Below are positions 6,063 through 13,089 of a stretch of 37,242 bases of DNA, piece by piece. How positions within the stretch are numbered: position 1 is the stretch's first letter; each line of letters begins with the position of its first letter. The notes under the pieces are model-generated. The model saw only the letters and a program-made list of their open reading frames with translations, had not been told where the DNA came from and searched no databases. This DNA comes from Patescibacteria group bacterium (GTDB lineage: Bacteria > Patescibacteriota > Microgenomatia > UBA1400 > Chisholmbacteraceae), in contig JADFLW010000015.1 of assembly GCA_022564195.1 (NCBI GenBank), forward strand, positions 1-37,242, given 5' to 3'. Made by a program: the position numbers and the translations under genes.

Positions 6063-6071
6063 TGCTACACT
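6063..6071 (+). promoter_or_regulatory. Extended -10 (TGC-TACACT), 6 nt before a mini-ORF ATG
   Basis: TACACT at 6066-6071 ends exactly 6 nt before ATG 6078, so the predicted +1 is the A of the mini-ORF start. The GATCCAGATC before it is shared with the promoters near 814 and the relic at 5247. Confidence 0.6.
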
Positions 6072-6077
6072 TCCGCC

Positions 6078-6113
6078 ATGCTTCATTTACTCAAGAGTCT
6101 AGGCTTATTATGA
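6078..6113 (+). CDS. Leaderless 11-codon mini-ORF (MLHLLKSLGLL) coupled by ATGA
   Basis: ATG 6078 lies 6 nt behind a -10 box and opens 11 codons. Its TGA stop (6111-6113) shares bases with the ATG of the next gene (6110-6112), the classic ATGA coupling overlap. The main gene has no Shine-Dalgarno, so its translation may depend on ribosomes finishing this leader peptide. The Leu-rich peptide could respond to Leu-tRNA supply, but that is speculation. Confidence 0.5.
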   Translation: MLHLLKSLGLL

Positions 6114-6472
6114 TTGAGACTTTGAGAGGCACCTTTGATAAGGCCCGGTTCATTCTCCGCCATGATACTATTCCGGAGATCGTATCTGAGGCCCGAGAAC
6201 TCTTGATCATGAATAGTAGATGCCTTGAGGGATTGTTTGAGAAAGGACTCGTTACTGAGGAGCGGTTAGCAGAAATAGAACAAGACGAAGGACTCCAGAG
6301 CACATACATCTCTTTCATGGAGCGCAGCCAGGAAGGTGGGGAAGCCGCAAGAGAAGTCTCATGGAAGCTCCTGCTCATACCCTTGGATGAGTTTGGTGGA
6401 TGGCTTGAATACCAAAGAAGATTCTACGAGAAGCACTGGAGTCTTAAACTCATTTCTCCTGAAGATTGGTAA
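6110..6472 (+). CDS. Orphan 120-aa protein, paralogue of the gene at 54
   Basis: Family unknown. It aligns end to end with the product of 54-413. Conserved blocks are the N-terminal IRHET/LRHDT-TPEI region, the central EERLAEI-QDE, the GG-AAREV segment, and the aromatic-basic C-terminus (GWLEYQRRFYEKHW then LKLISPEDW). No membrane segments or catalytic motifs are evident; it is probably a small helical cytoplasmic protein. Like the first copy, it is preceded by an extended -10 and an overlapping mini-ORF, and the sequence after its stop (TAACCTCCAAAT) matches that after the first copy (positions 413-425). Gene and flanks therefore appear duplicated as one module, with clear divergence since. 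Confidence 0.75.
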   Translation: MIETLRGTFDKARFILRHDTIPEIVSEARELLIMNSRCLEGLFEKGLVTEERLAEIEQDEGLQSTYISFMERSQEGGEAAREVSWKLLLIPLDEFGGWLEYQRRFYEKHWSLKLISPEDW

Positions 6473-6488
6473 CCTCCAAATTATCGAA

Positions 6489-6512
6489 GTGGTTGCACAC
6501 CTTAGAGGACGA
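6489..6512 (+). repeat. Composite hairpin repeat, copy G (truncated)
   Basis: It carries the start of module 1 (TGGTTGCACACCTTAGAGGACG) and then breaks directly into the promoter segment CCCAGATTTGCTATAATTC of the next gene. The 3' terminator element of one gene is thus joined to the 5' promoter element of the next. Confidence 0.6.
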
Positions 6513-6521
6513 ACCCAGATT

Positions 6522-6530
6522 TGCTATAAT
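6522..6530 (+). promoter_or_regulatory. Extended -10 (TGC-TATAAT) of the DUF2130 gene
   Basis: TATAAT at 6525-6530 is preceded by TGC. The predicted start site is near 6537, ahead of the mini-ORF at 6546. The upstream bases match other island promoters (CCAGATTTGC). Confidence 0.6.
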
Positions 6531-6545
6531 TCTTCCAGGCAAAAC

Positions 6546-6572
6546 ATGATACAGATATCAAGACTTAAATGA
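6546..6572 (+). CDS. Eight-codon mini-ORF (MIQISRLK) coupled by ATGA
   Basis: ATG 6546 opens eight codons whose TGA (6570-6572) overlaps the ATG of the DUF2130 gene (6569-6571). This is the same ATGA arrangement as at 6110. The main start has no Shine-Dalgarno, so termination-reinitiation is plausible. Confidence 0.45.
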   Translation: MIQISRLK

Positions 6573-7705
6573 ACAATACAATCAAATGTAACAACTGTGG
6601 CGCGGAAATTGAAGTTTCTGAGGCTTTAAGGCATCAACTCGAAGAGTCTGTTCGTTTAGAAGAGAGTAAGAAGTTTGAAAAAAAGATAGAAGAGATTAAA
6701 AAACAAACGGAAGAAAAAGTTGAAAAGGAAACACAAGAGAAATTAGCCAAAGAGCTTACTGATAAAGATGAACAAATACTCAAACTTGAGAAGCGTGCTC
6801 AAGAAGCTGAAGCAGAAGAATTAAAAATCAGAAAGGAGAAACGTGAAATTGAGGAAGCAAAACGACGTTTTGAAATCGAGAAGCAACGTCAGCTTGACGA
6901 AGAAAGAGAAAAGATAAGAAAAACTGCGCAACAGGAAGTTGAAGAGAAGGACAGGTTTAAGTTTGCTGAGTATGAAAAGAAACTTGCAGATATGAAAAAG
7001 GCAGTTGATGAAGCAAGGCGCAAAGGTGACCAGAGTTCACAACAACTCCAAGGAGAAGTTCTAGAATTAGATTTTGAGCAACTTTTAAGAAATACTTTTT
7101 TGGATGACGAAATCGTTGCCGTAGGAAAAGGTACGCAAGGGGCTGATATTATTCAAAAAGTTAAGGGAAAATCCGGAAGAATAGCGGGCATCATTCTTTG
7201 GGAAACAAAACGAGCAAAGTGGAAACCCTCTTGGCTTCCTAAGCTTCGAGAAGATGCAAGAAAAGAAGGAGCAAGCACAGCAGTTCTTGTGAGTATCGAT
7301 CTTCCTAAAGAAATTACAGATTTTCAATCGACTCCTGGAGGAGTGATCATTTGCTCTTACAAAAGCGCCGTGTCGTTGGCAGTAGTCTTACGGCGATCAG
7401 TATTGCACATCGCTGTTGCAAAACAAACCGCAGCTCACAAGGATGAGAACTTGGAATTGCTTTACGATTACTTGCAAAGTGAAGCTTTCAGGCACCGGTT
7501 TGAGGCTTTTGCAGAAGGCATCATAGAGATGCAAGAAAATCTTGAGTATGAAAAGAGAGCGATGGAAAGAATCTGGAAGAAGAGAGACGTTCAGATCAAG
7601 AAAACATTACTCAACGCATCGCGCATGTATGGTGAGCTACAGGGAGTAATGGGTAATGCTTTGCCCGATATTAAACCGCTATCTCTTCCTGAAGGAAAGA
7701 AATAG
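6569..7705 (+). CDS. DUF2130 protein: zinc-ribbon-like N-terminus, coiled coil, nuclease-like domain
   Basis: The 378-aa protein matches the DUF2130 family. It opens with a CNNCG motif (half of a zinc ribbon), followed by a long charged coiled coil (about residues 20-160). The C-terminal conserved domain starts around QGEVLELDFEQLL and contains GKGTQGADIIQKV, IILWETKRAKWKPSWLPKLREDARKEGA, SIDLP and GGVIICSY. The ELDFEQLL...GADII...ETK order resembles a PD-(D/E)XK nuclease core. The family's function is not established; DNA binding or processing is an inference. It is the last plus-strand gene of the repeat island and ends 80 bp from the convergent desaturase gene. Confidence 0.8.
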   Translation: MNNTIKCNNCGAEIEVSEALRHQLEESVRLEESKKFEKKIEEIKKQTEEKVEKETQEKLAKELTDKDEQILKLEKRAQEAEAEELKIRKEKREIEEAKRRFEIEKQRQLDEEREKIRKTAQQEVEEKDRFKFAEYEKKLADMKKAVDEARRKGDQSSQQLQGEVLELDFEQLLRNTFLDDEIVAVGKGTQGADIIQKVKGKSGRIAGIILWETKRAKWKPSWLPKLREDARKEGASTAVLVSIDLPKEITDFQSTPGGVIICSYKSAVSLAVVLRRSVLHIAVAKQTAAHKDENLELLYDYLQSEAFRHRFEAFAEGIIEMQENLEYEKRAMERIWKKRDVQIKKTLLNASRMYGELQGVMGNALPDIKPLSLPEGKK

Positions 7706-7784
7706 TTTTGTCATCCGTCTCTACATTTTCGAGCTGTTTCAAATTTTTTTATTGCAAGAGCGTCAAAAGAATCTGAAATCTTTT

Positions 7785-8828
7785 TTAACCACCGAATTCT
7801 TCGGAGGCTTCGTTCAGATTATGAAGAATAAATTTTGTGGACTGTATTGCACTCATTTGCGTGTACTGCAACTGGTGTTCTTCGCATATTTTTTTCACAT
7901 ACGGTGAGATTCTTACCAATTTATTCCTCGGACAGTAGGGGAAGAGATGGTGTTCTATTTGATAATTGAGTCCCATGTAGAGGTGATTTAGGACGGCACT
8001 GCATGTAATGTTTCTTGCCGTGATGATTTGTCTCTCAAGGAAAGACATCTTCGTGTTTTTTTCAAGTTGCGGCATTCCCTTATGGTTTGGTGCGAAAACA
8101 TTCAACATATAGAATCCACTTACCAAATTCGCCACAATGAGAAACGTCATTGCTTTCCATAGCGGAAACACGATGAATGGCCCCACATACCACACGAAGA
8201 TCATGAGTGCGTGGGCGATAAACAGCACACCGGTTTTTTTGGACTGGTTGTTAAGGTAGAACATCAATGCTTTCAGCCGCATTGTGAATGATACGAACAT
8301 GCCGAGTGGAAAAAACAAAAATGCTTGATAGCGCCTCATTATTCTTACGACTAGTTTATCCCTGTTATACATTCTTTCGGTAAAGGAGATGGGAACTTCG
8401 AGGTCCGGATCGCTTCCCTCCTCGTTTGGGTGTGCATGGTGAAGGTTGTGTTTCACTTTCCACACATAGTAGGGAAATGCGATGACTGTTGAAATGATGT
8501 AGCCGTATGCGTCGTTGATTCTTGGTGAATTAAAAATTGCTCTGTGTCCGGCGTCGTGAACTAAGCCACCGAATCGGACGCTAAAATACGCGACACCAAG
8601 GGTCGATGCCAGTACAACGATTGGATTTATAGAAAAGATTAAGAGCACAAGAGAAAGAGAGAAACCGATCACTTCGGTTGAAGTCAAGAGTAGATAGTAG
8701 AGATATTCGCGGTCGAGCGCACCTGATTGCGATACCTCTTGGTTGAGTTTTGCGTAAAGACCGGCTGCTTCCGTCGTGCTGAGTTGGGCCACTGAATTGA
8801 TGTTGTCATTGCTCAACGTAATAGCCAT
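7785..8828 (-). CDS. Membrane fatty-acid desaturase (acyl-lipid type)
   Basis: The 347-aa membrane protein carries the three histidine boxes of the desaturase superfamily: HDAGH (about residues 90-94), HNLHHAH (about 126-132) and QIEHH (about 290-294). The last is typical of acyl-lipid and front-end desaturases that introduce double bonds into membrane lipids using a di-iron centre and O2. Hydrophobic segments around 55-90, 105-125 and 180-240 fit the usual four-helix topology. The start at 8828 gives the family-like N-terminus; an ATG 5 nt further upstream is in another frame. No partner ferredoxin or cytochrome b5 gene is nearby. Lineages of this kind usually lack full fatty-acid synthesis, so modification of host- or environment-derived lipids is plausible. 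Confidence 0.85.
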   Translation of the reverse strand: MAITLSNDNINSVAQLSTTEAAGLYAKLNQEVSQSGALDREYLYYLLLTSTEVIGFSLSLVLLIFSINPIVVLASTLGVAYFSVRFGGLVHDAGHRAIFNSPRINDAYGYIISTVIAFPYYVWKVKHNLHHAHPNEEGSDPDLEVPISFTERMYNRDKLVVRIMRRYQAFLFFPLGMFVSFTMRLKALMFYLNNQSKKTGVLFIAHALMIFVWYVGPFIVFPLWKAMTFLIVANLVSGFYMLNVFAPNHKGMPQLEKNTKMSFLERQIITARNITCSAVLNHLYMGLNYQIEHHLFPYCPRNKLVRISPYVKKICEEHQLQYTQMSAIQSTKFILHNLNEASEEFGG

Positions 8829-8932
8829 GGCATTGCGTGTTGGTTATGTAATACTGTTCATTTCATTAAACAGTAATGACTTTACAATAGCTATCCTTAT
8901 TATGGTCTTTCTCCGGAGGGCAGGAATAGTAG

Positions 8933-8954
8933 CCAAATCCTCGAAGTCGAAGCG
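8933..8954 (+). repeat. 22-bp dispersed repeat, copy 3
   Basis: Identical over 22 bases to 420-441. It lies in the 160-bp gap between the desaturase and IMPase-like genes and marks the last trace of the repeat families seen in the first 9 kb. Confidence 0.7.
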
Positions 8955-8988
8955 GGGTCTTGTAAACCTGTCCTTCTTGTAGGTCAAG

Positions 8989-9987
8989 CTATAGGCTTTG
9001 AAGGACTTGGTTGTGCAGTTCTTGGTGTGTGCTTATCACGATCTTGACTCTTCCTAGCTCTTTTCCTTGAATCGCATTCAGTAAGATATTTTGGAAATCG
9101 ATTCTTTCTCCTTCCGGGTCGCTCACAGAAAAACCAACTCGCTCTGCCATCGGTCCCCAGTGAACAGCTTCGTACCATGGTTGTCCTTTGAGGGGATCGA
9201 GCATGACGTCGATATCTCCGCGAATCATCGCGAGCAATCCGTGTCCCCCAAACGTGGGGAGATATTCGCGATTGGCAAATATGGGAAAGCGCCGCTGCAG
9301 CTCTTGCATTCTTCTTGGCAGTGTCGCAATTCTTGCATCTCCAATATCTCTGACTTCCGGTGAACCGATCTCTAACTGTACGAGGGGGCTCCCGCCATCG
9401 GGATTTTTTAATGACTCATAAAAACGTATGAGATGAACGTCTTCGTTTTCGATCAATATCATCTCATCATCAACGAGGCTGGTAATTGTGCCTGCAACAA
9501 ATTCTCCACCATAATTTGCAATCGTTGCTGCTGTTGTTTGTACACGAAGGCCGATTCTCATTGGGCCGGTCTCGTCAAGCGGGTCCACAGCGATGCTGAC
9601 CGAAACACCAGGTATTTCACTGTTGAACTTCAACCACCGTTTTTCTTCTTCGATGTATACCAAGGCTGGAACATTGATCCTTCCCATGATTAAGCGGATG
9701 ACTTTGCCCCCAACTGTATCTATTTCTCTCGTCGGGTTGTATTTCGGACCGCCGGTTTTTTCTAGAGCACCTGATTGTCTTAGCGTTGTTGGTCCTCGAA
9801 GACGAGGGCGCAAGATTTTGGCTTGAGCAATCGCGTACCAAAGCCCGGCTTTCCCCCACTCAGTTTGCGCGATCTCCGATTCGTAGGCGAGGGGTCTCGT
9901 TTCTTCTAACACATTATCGTATTCGATATCCTCGTATCGCCTTGAAAGAACTTCGACACCACGCGGGCTTGCCTCATGGTAATTCAT
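8989..9987 (-). CDS. Divergent inositol-monophosphatase/FBPase-superfamily protein
   Basis: The 332-aa product is not a clean match to a named family but carries the order of an IMPase-like fold. SIAVDPLDETGPM (about residues 130-142) corresponds to the metal-binding DP(I/L)DGT motif, with Glu in place of Gly. Further on, GGHGLLAMIRGDIDVMLDPLKGQPWYEAVHWGPMAERVGFSVSDPEG (about 248-293) resembles the C-terminal A-(A/G)-G--D---------W---A-----GG block of sugar or inositol phosphatases. The nucleophilic-water EE site is not obvious. It may be an active phosphatase of a sugar phosphate, or a degenerate relative. TATAAT on the minus strand (10001-9996) ends 8 nt before ATG 9987, fixing the start and suggesting a leaderless mRNA. 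It is divergent from msrA. Confidence 0.55.
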   Translation of the reverse strand: MNYHEASPRGVEVLSRRYEDIEYDNVLEETRPLAYESEIAQTEWGKAGLWYAIAQAKILRPRLRGPTTLRQSGALEKTGGPKYNPTREIDTVGGKVIRLIMGRINVPALVYIEEEKRWLKFNSEIPGVSVSIAVDPLDETGPMRIGLRVQTTAATIANYGGEFVAGTITSLVDDEMILIENEDVHLIRFYESLKNPDGGSPLVQLEIGSPEVRDIGDARIATLPRRMQELQRRFPIFANREYLPTFGGHGLLAMIRGDIDVMLDPLKGQPWYEAVHWGPMAERVGFSVSDPEGERIDFQNILLNAIQGKELGRVKIVISTHQELHNQVLQSL

Positions 9988-9995
9988 ACGCTCAT

Positions 9996-10060
9996 ATTAT
10001 ATGCTATTTTGACAACCTTTCTGCTTTTATATGCTCCGTTTTCTTGATTTTTGCTATACT
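9996..10060. promoter_or_regulatory. Divergent promoters of the IMPase-like gene and msrA
   Basis: On the minus strand TATAAT lies at 10001-9996, 8 nt before ATG 9987. On the plus strand the extended -10 TGC-TATACT lies at 10052-10060, 8 nt before ATG 10069. Both predict 2-nt leaders. Confidence 0.6.
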
Positions 10061-10068
10061 TTACTCGT

Positions 10069-10530
10069 ATGACGAAGAAAGCCACCTTTGCCATGGGGTG
10101 TTTTTGGAAGCCGGATGAGATCTTTTCCAAGGTGCCTGGAGTTATAGAAACGACTGTTGGCTATTCCGGAGGACACACAGAAAATCCCTCATATGAGCAC
10201 GTTTGCAGTGGAAAGACCGGTCATGCAGAAACCCTTGAGATCGAGTATGATCCTGAGAAAGTCTCTTATGAAGAGCTCCTTGATGTGTTTTGGGGAAATC
10301 ACGACCCGACGACGCTCAACCGGCAGGGTCCTGATATTGGTGAACAATACCGATCCGCAATTTTTTTCCACTCAAAGGAACAAGAAAAGGCTGCGAAAGA
10401 GAGTAAAGCACGATTCGAACAATCTGGAACGTTCAAAAGCCCGATCGTCACCGCGATTGTCCCAGCCTCCGACTTCTATGATGCAGAAGAATACCATCAA
10501 AAATATTATGAGAAGCAACGAAAGCAGTAG
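10069..10530 (+). CDS. msrA: Peptide methionine-S-sulfoxide reductase MsrA
   Basis: The 153-aa enzyme reduces methionine-S-sulfoxide in proteins and free Met. The catalytic GCFW motif is at about residues 10-13, followed by [24 protein letters not shown] and [30 protein letters not shown], all diagnostic. The C-terminus ([12 protein letters not shown]) is standard and carries no extra resolving-cysteine tail. Reading could begin earlier with a TTG at 10051, but that lies on the -10 box; ATG 10069, 8 nt after TATACT, gives the canonical N-terminus. msrB lies one gene downstream, and between them is a DUF3179-protease fusion, suggesting a joint role in envelope or oxidative-stress repair. Confidence 0.95.
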   Translation: MTKKATFAMGCFWKPDEIFSKVPGVIETTVGYSGGHTENPSYEHVCSGKTGHAETLEIEYDPEKVSYEELLDVFWGNHDPTTLNRQGPDIGEQYRSAIFFHSKEQEKAAKESKARFEQSGTFKSPIVTAIVPASDFYDAEEYHQKYYEKQRKQ

Positions 10531-10641
10531 TGTTCATTAAAACCAAGGTCTGTTCTTTTTTGTTGCTTGAGCTCTCCAGGCTTTGATACTTTGCCCCTCC
10601 CATGAGTGATCTATCACACAACATCCTCCTCTCTTGGAGGG

Positions 10642-10647
10642 TAGAAT
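10642..10647 (+). promoter_or_regulatory. -10 box TAGAAT, 6 nt before the DUF3179 gene
   Basis: TAGAAT ends 6 nt before ATG 10654, predicting transcription from the start codon. A hairpin CCTCC/GGAGG (10626-10640) lies directly upstream. Its GGAGG is 13 nt from the ATG, too far for a normal Shine-Dalgarno and upstream of the predicted +1. Confidence 0.5.
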
Positions 10648-10653
10648 ATTCCT

Positions 10654-12129
10654 ATGATTTTTCAAAAGATCCAGGTTCATTTGGGCCGCCGGCTTGGTTT
10701 CGTTGGTCTTATTGTCTTGATGGCACTCGTCCTGTTTATCTTGCAATCTAGTCGGCGAAGGTCTTCTTTGATTTCTCAAGAAAATCCCGATATTCCCATC
10801 ATTCAGGATGTTCCGCGCGATGCGATTCCGCCGCTTGATTTTCCGAAGTATGAAAGCGCAGATGAAGCGACTTGGCTTTTGGATGATGACGTGGTTTTAG
10901 GTGCCGAGTTTAATGGAGATGCTCGGGTATATCCTCTTAAGATCCTTAATTGGCATGAGATAGTGAATGAAACGATTGGCGGAAAACATCTTGTTGTCAC
11001 CTACTGTCCGCTCTGCCGCTCAGGGATTGTTTTTTCTCGTGAGCTTGAGGGACGGCTTTTGACATTTGGCAACACTGGAGCATTGTATGAAAGCGATATG
11101 GTTATGTATGACCGGGAGACTGGAAGCTATTGGTACCAAGTTGGTGGGCGAGCAATCAAGGGCGAGCTTTTTGGAAAGAAACTTACTGTTCTTCCTTCGT
11201 TTTTAATCACTTGGAAGGACTGGCGTTCGCTCCATCCGAATACAAAAGTTTTGTCTCTTGATACCGGATTTGTCCGAAATTATGACAGCGATCCATATCG
11301 AGGATATGATGCTTTACACTCTCCCCCGGCGTTTCCTGTCAGCATTTCCGATGATCGTCTTGCGCCAAAAGAGAAGGTTATTGGCCTCATCATTGATGGT
11401 GTGGCAAAAGCGTATCCTGTTCGGCTTGCAAAAGGGACAACGCTACGCGATGAATTTCAAGGCCGACGCATTGAGGTTGTTGGAGATGAGGAAGGTCTAT
11501 CAGCGCAAGTCTTCTTTGTAGAGGATGGCAATCGCGTGCCAGCGCCGACGGTTGCAACTTTTTGGTTCTCCTGGGCTGCTGCGAACCCGGGAACATTGAT
11601 CTATGGCCAAGATTCAGCGCATTCTTCTCAGTCCAGCATCGATCTTCGTGTACCTGTTATTCTCCATCCTGTTCGCAATAGTGGGGCTGTCTCTACCGAA
11701 AGAACAGACGAAAATATTCGCAGGCTGTTTGCAAAGACGCAGAGCGTTTGGGATCAAGCGAATATTGTTTTTGCAGTAGAATTGCAAGAGATACGACTCG
11801 ATGCTGCCAATAGTGATGAGGTAAAAAAGGGAAACTACAGGGAGTTATATTCCATAATTCCGACTGGTAATGCATTTCATGTTTTTTTCGTTCGTTCCCT
11901 CAATGGGAACAATGGAACTGCGGTTGGTCCTTCGATTGCTCTGGTTGCGGACGTCACGACGGTCAACGATTTTCGCGCCACTGCTCATGAACTTGGTCAT
12001 CTTATGGGTCTACAACACACTCTTGCGAATCCCAATCGCCTGATGTATCAAGGGGTTAATGGCACTACACTTCTTAAAGAAGAGACTACCAAGTCCAGGT
12101 CCTTCGTCGCTTCTCTCTCGCTTTTGTGA
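10654..12129 (+). CDS. Anchored fusion of DUF3179 domain and HExxHxxGxxH metalloprotease
   Basis: This 491-aa protein begins with an N-terminal membrane anchor (GFVGLIVLMALVLFIL). Residues about 48-310 match the DUF3179 family: IPIIQDVPRDAIPPLDFP, ADEATWLLDDDVVLG, YPLKILNWHEIVNE, VTYCPLCRSGIVFSR and TFGNTGALYESDMVMYDRETGSYW. The CPLC pair is a conserved possible metal or redox site. After a linker, the C-terminal ~150 residues form a metzincin-like zinc protease: ATAHELGHLMGLQH gives the full HExxHxxGxxH zinc site, followed by NPNRLMYQG, a plausible Met-turn. The frame is open throughout, with no sign of a join. It lies between msrA and msrB, implying an extracytoplasmic protein quality or oxidative-damage role. 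I am confident in both domains but not in their joint function. Confidence 0.8.
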   Translation: MIFQKIQVHLGRRLGFVGLIVLMALVLFILQSSRRRSSLISQENPDIPIIQDVPRDAIPPLDFPKYESADEATWLLDDDVVLGAEFNGDARVYPLKILNWHEIVNETIGGKHLVVTYCPLCRSGIVFSRELEGRLLTFGNTGALYESDMVMYDRETGSYWYQVGGRAIKGELFGKKLTVLPSFLITWKDWRSLHPNTKVLSLDTGFVRNYDSDPYRGYDALHSPPAFPVSISDDRLAPKEKVIGLIIDGVAKAYPVRLAKGTTLRDEFQGRRIEVVGDEEGLSAQVFFVEDGNRVPAPTVATFWFSWAAANPGTLIYGQDSAHSSQSSIDLRVPVILHPVRNSGAVSTERTDENIRRLFAKTQSVWDQANIVFAVELQEIRLDAANSDEVKKGNYRELYSIIPTGNAFHVFFVRSLNGNNGTAVGPSIALVADVTTVNDFRATAHELGHLMGLQHTLANPNRLMYQGVNGTTLLKEETTKSRSFVASLSLL

Positions 12130-12176
12130 GAAACGGAAGTTAATTATTGATATATAATAGAGCAGCTGTCAAAACG

Positions 12177-12593
12177 ATGCCTGTGATGAATCGCGTTACG
12201 AAGACCGATGCCCAGTGGCACAAGGAACTTACGGAAGAGCAATACAGAGTCTTGCGGATGAAAGGCACGGAGCCCCCGTTTTCCGGTACGTACGCCCATA
12301 CGAAGGGGGGTGGCACGTATCGTTGTGTCGCTTGTGGCAACGAGCTTTTTTCTTCTGATACCAAGTACGACTCAGGATCCGGCTGGCCGAGCTTTTGGGA
12401 TGTCATTGATGAAGGAAAGGTTGAATTACATGATGATACGAGCATGGGGATGGTACGCACAGAAATTGTTTGTGTTCAGTGCGGCTCGCATTTGGGGCAT
12501 CTGTTCGACGACGGGCCACAAGACAAAACCGGTAAGCGCTATTGCATTAACTCTGTCGCTTTGGATCTGAAACCTAAAAAAGAGGAAGATTGA
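12177..12593 (+). CDS. msrB: Peptide methionine-R-sulfoxide reductase MsrB
   Basis: The ~138-aa enzyme reduces methionine-R-sulfoxide. It has the zinc-binding pairs CVAC and CVQC, the motifs YDSGSGWPSFWDVI and GSHLGHLFDDGP, and the catalytic Cys in RYCINSVAL. Two close starts are possible, ATG 12177 (MPVMNRVT) and ATG 12186 (MNRVTKTD); the longer frame from 12147 overlaps the TATAAT at 12153-12158 and is rejected. With the -10 18 nt upstream of 12177, this gene has a leader of about 12 nt, longer than most here. Together with msrA, both Met-sulfoxide diastereomers are covered. Confidence 0.95.
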   Translation: MPVMNRVTKTDAQWHKELTEEQYRVLRMKGTEPPFSGTYAHTKGGGTYRCVACGNELFSSDTKYDSGSGWPSFWDVIDEGKVELHDDTSMGMVRTEIVCVQCGSHLGHLFDDGPQDKTGKRYCINSVALDLKPKKEED

Positions 12594-12611
12594 AGCTCCG
12601 TGGGGTGTTCG

Positions 12612-12995
12612 TCAAACTTTTTCAAGATATTTCTTCATGGGGCCAAAGAAATACTCTTCCCAGCCTTTCTTGATTTTGTCGTATTCTCCTTTAGGGACTC
12701 CTTTGTGAACGAGGTCCACCTGGGTGCCAAGTCTGTCAAGCTTCAGTTGGATTGTAACTATTGAAGGATGATTCCATTCTCCAGCGTACCATTCTTGAAC
12801 GAGTTGTTTCTCTTTAACCACCTTAAGATTCTTCCCGTAGATGTCGCCTCCCCATAGAGAAAATTTCACTCCCTTCCTAGCACTCATCTTCGCCGGTCCG
12901 GCGCCCCAGGCAGTGATAATCTTGGGATCGACGAGTGCCCTCCATACTCGCTTGCGCGAAGCTTTGATGGTGTATTTTTGCCGAATAGCTCTCAT
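12612..12995 (-). CDS. SRPBCC/AHSA1-like START-fold protein
   Basis: This 127-aa protein matches the SRPBCC (Bet v1-like) superfamily, AHSA1 branch: IRQKYTIKASRKRVWRALVDPKIITAWGAGPAKM at the N-terminus, a central GGDIYGKNLKVVKEKQLVQEWYAGEW, and a C-terminal helix GWEEYFFGPMKKYLEKV. These proteins have a hydrophobic ligand cavity; some bind lipids or regulate chaperones, and the exact role cannot be read here. The frame extends to 13031, but ATG 12995 fits the domain start and has TAGGAT (minus strand 13008-13003) ending 7 nt upstream. It is convergent with msrB (18-bp gap). Confidence 0.75.
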   Translation of the reverse strand: MRAIRQKYTIKASRKRVWRALVDPKIITAWGAGPAKMSARKGVKFSLWGGDIYGKNLKVVKEKQLVQEWYAGEWNHPSIVTIQLKLDRLGTQVDLVHKGVPKGEYDKIKKGWEEYFFGPMKKYLEKV

Positions 12996-13089
12996 TGCCG
13001 GCATCCTAGCGAGAATTTCGACTTTGTGCAAGTGGGGAGATTTTCAGTGGCGACTGTTCGGAGATTGATTATTTGTTGCTTTCTCGTGG

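Noticed and set aside
8815-8833. Six-codon ORF (MPWLLR) overlapping the desaturase start on the minus strand
   Set aside because: There is no convincing -10 at the right distance, and the overlap could be chance, so it was not grouped with the three island mini-ORFs.
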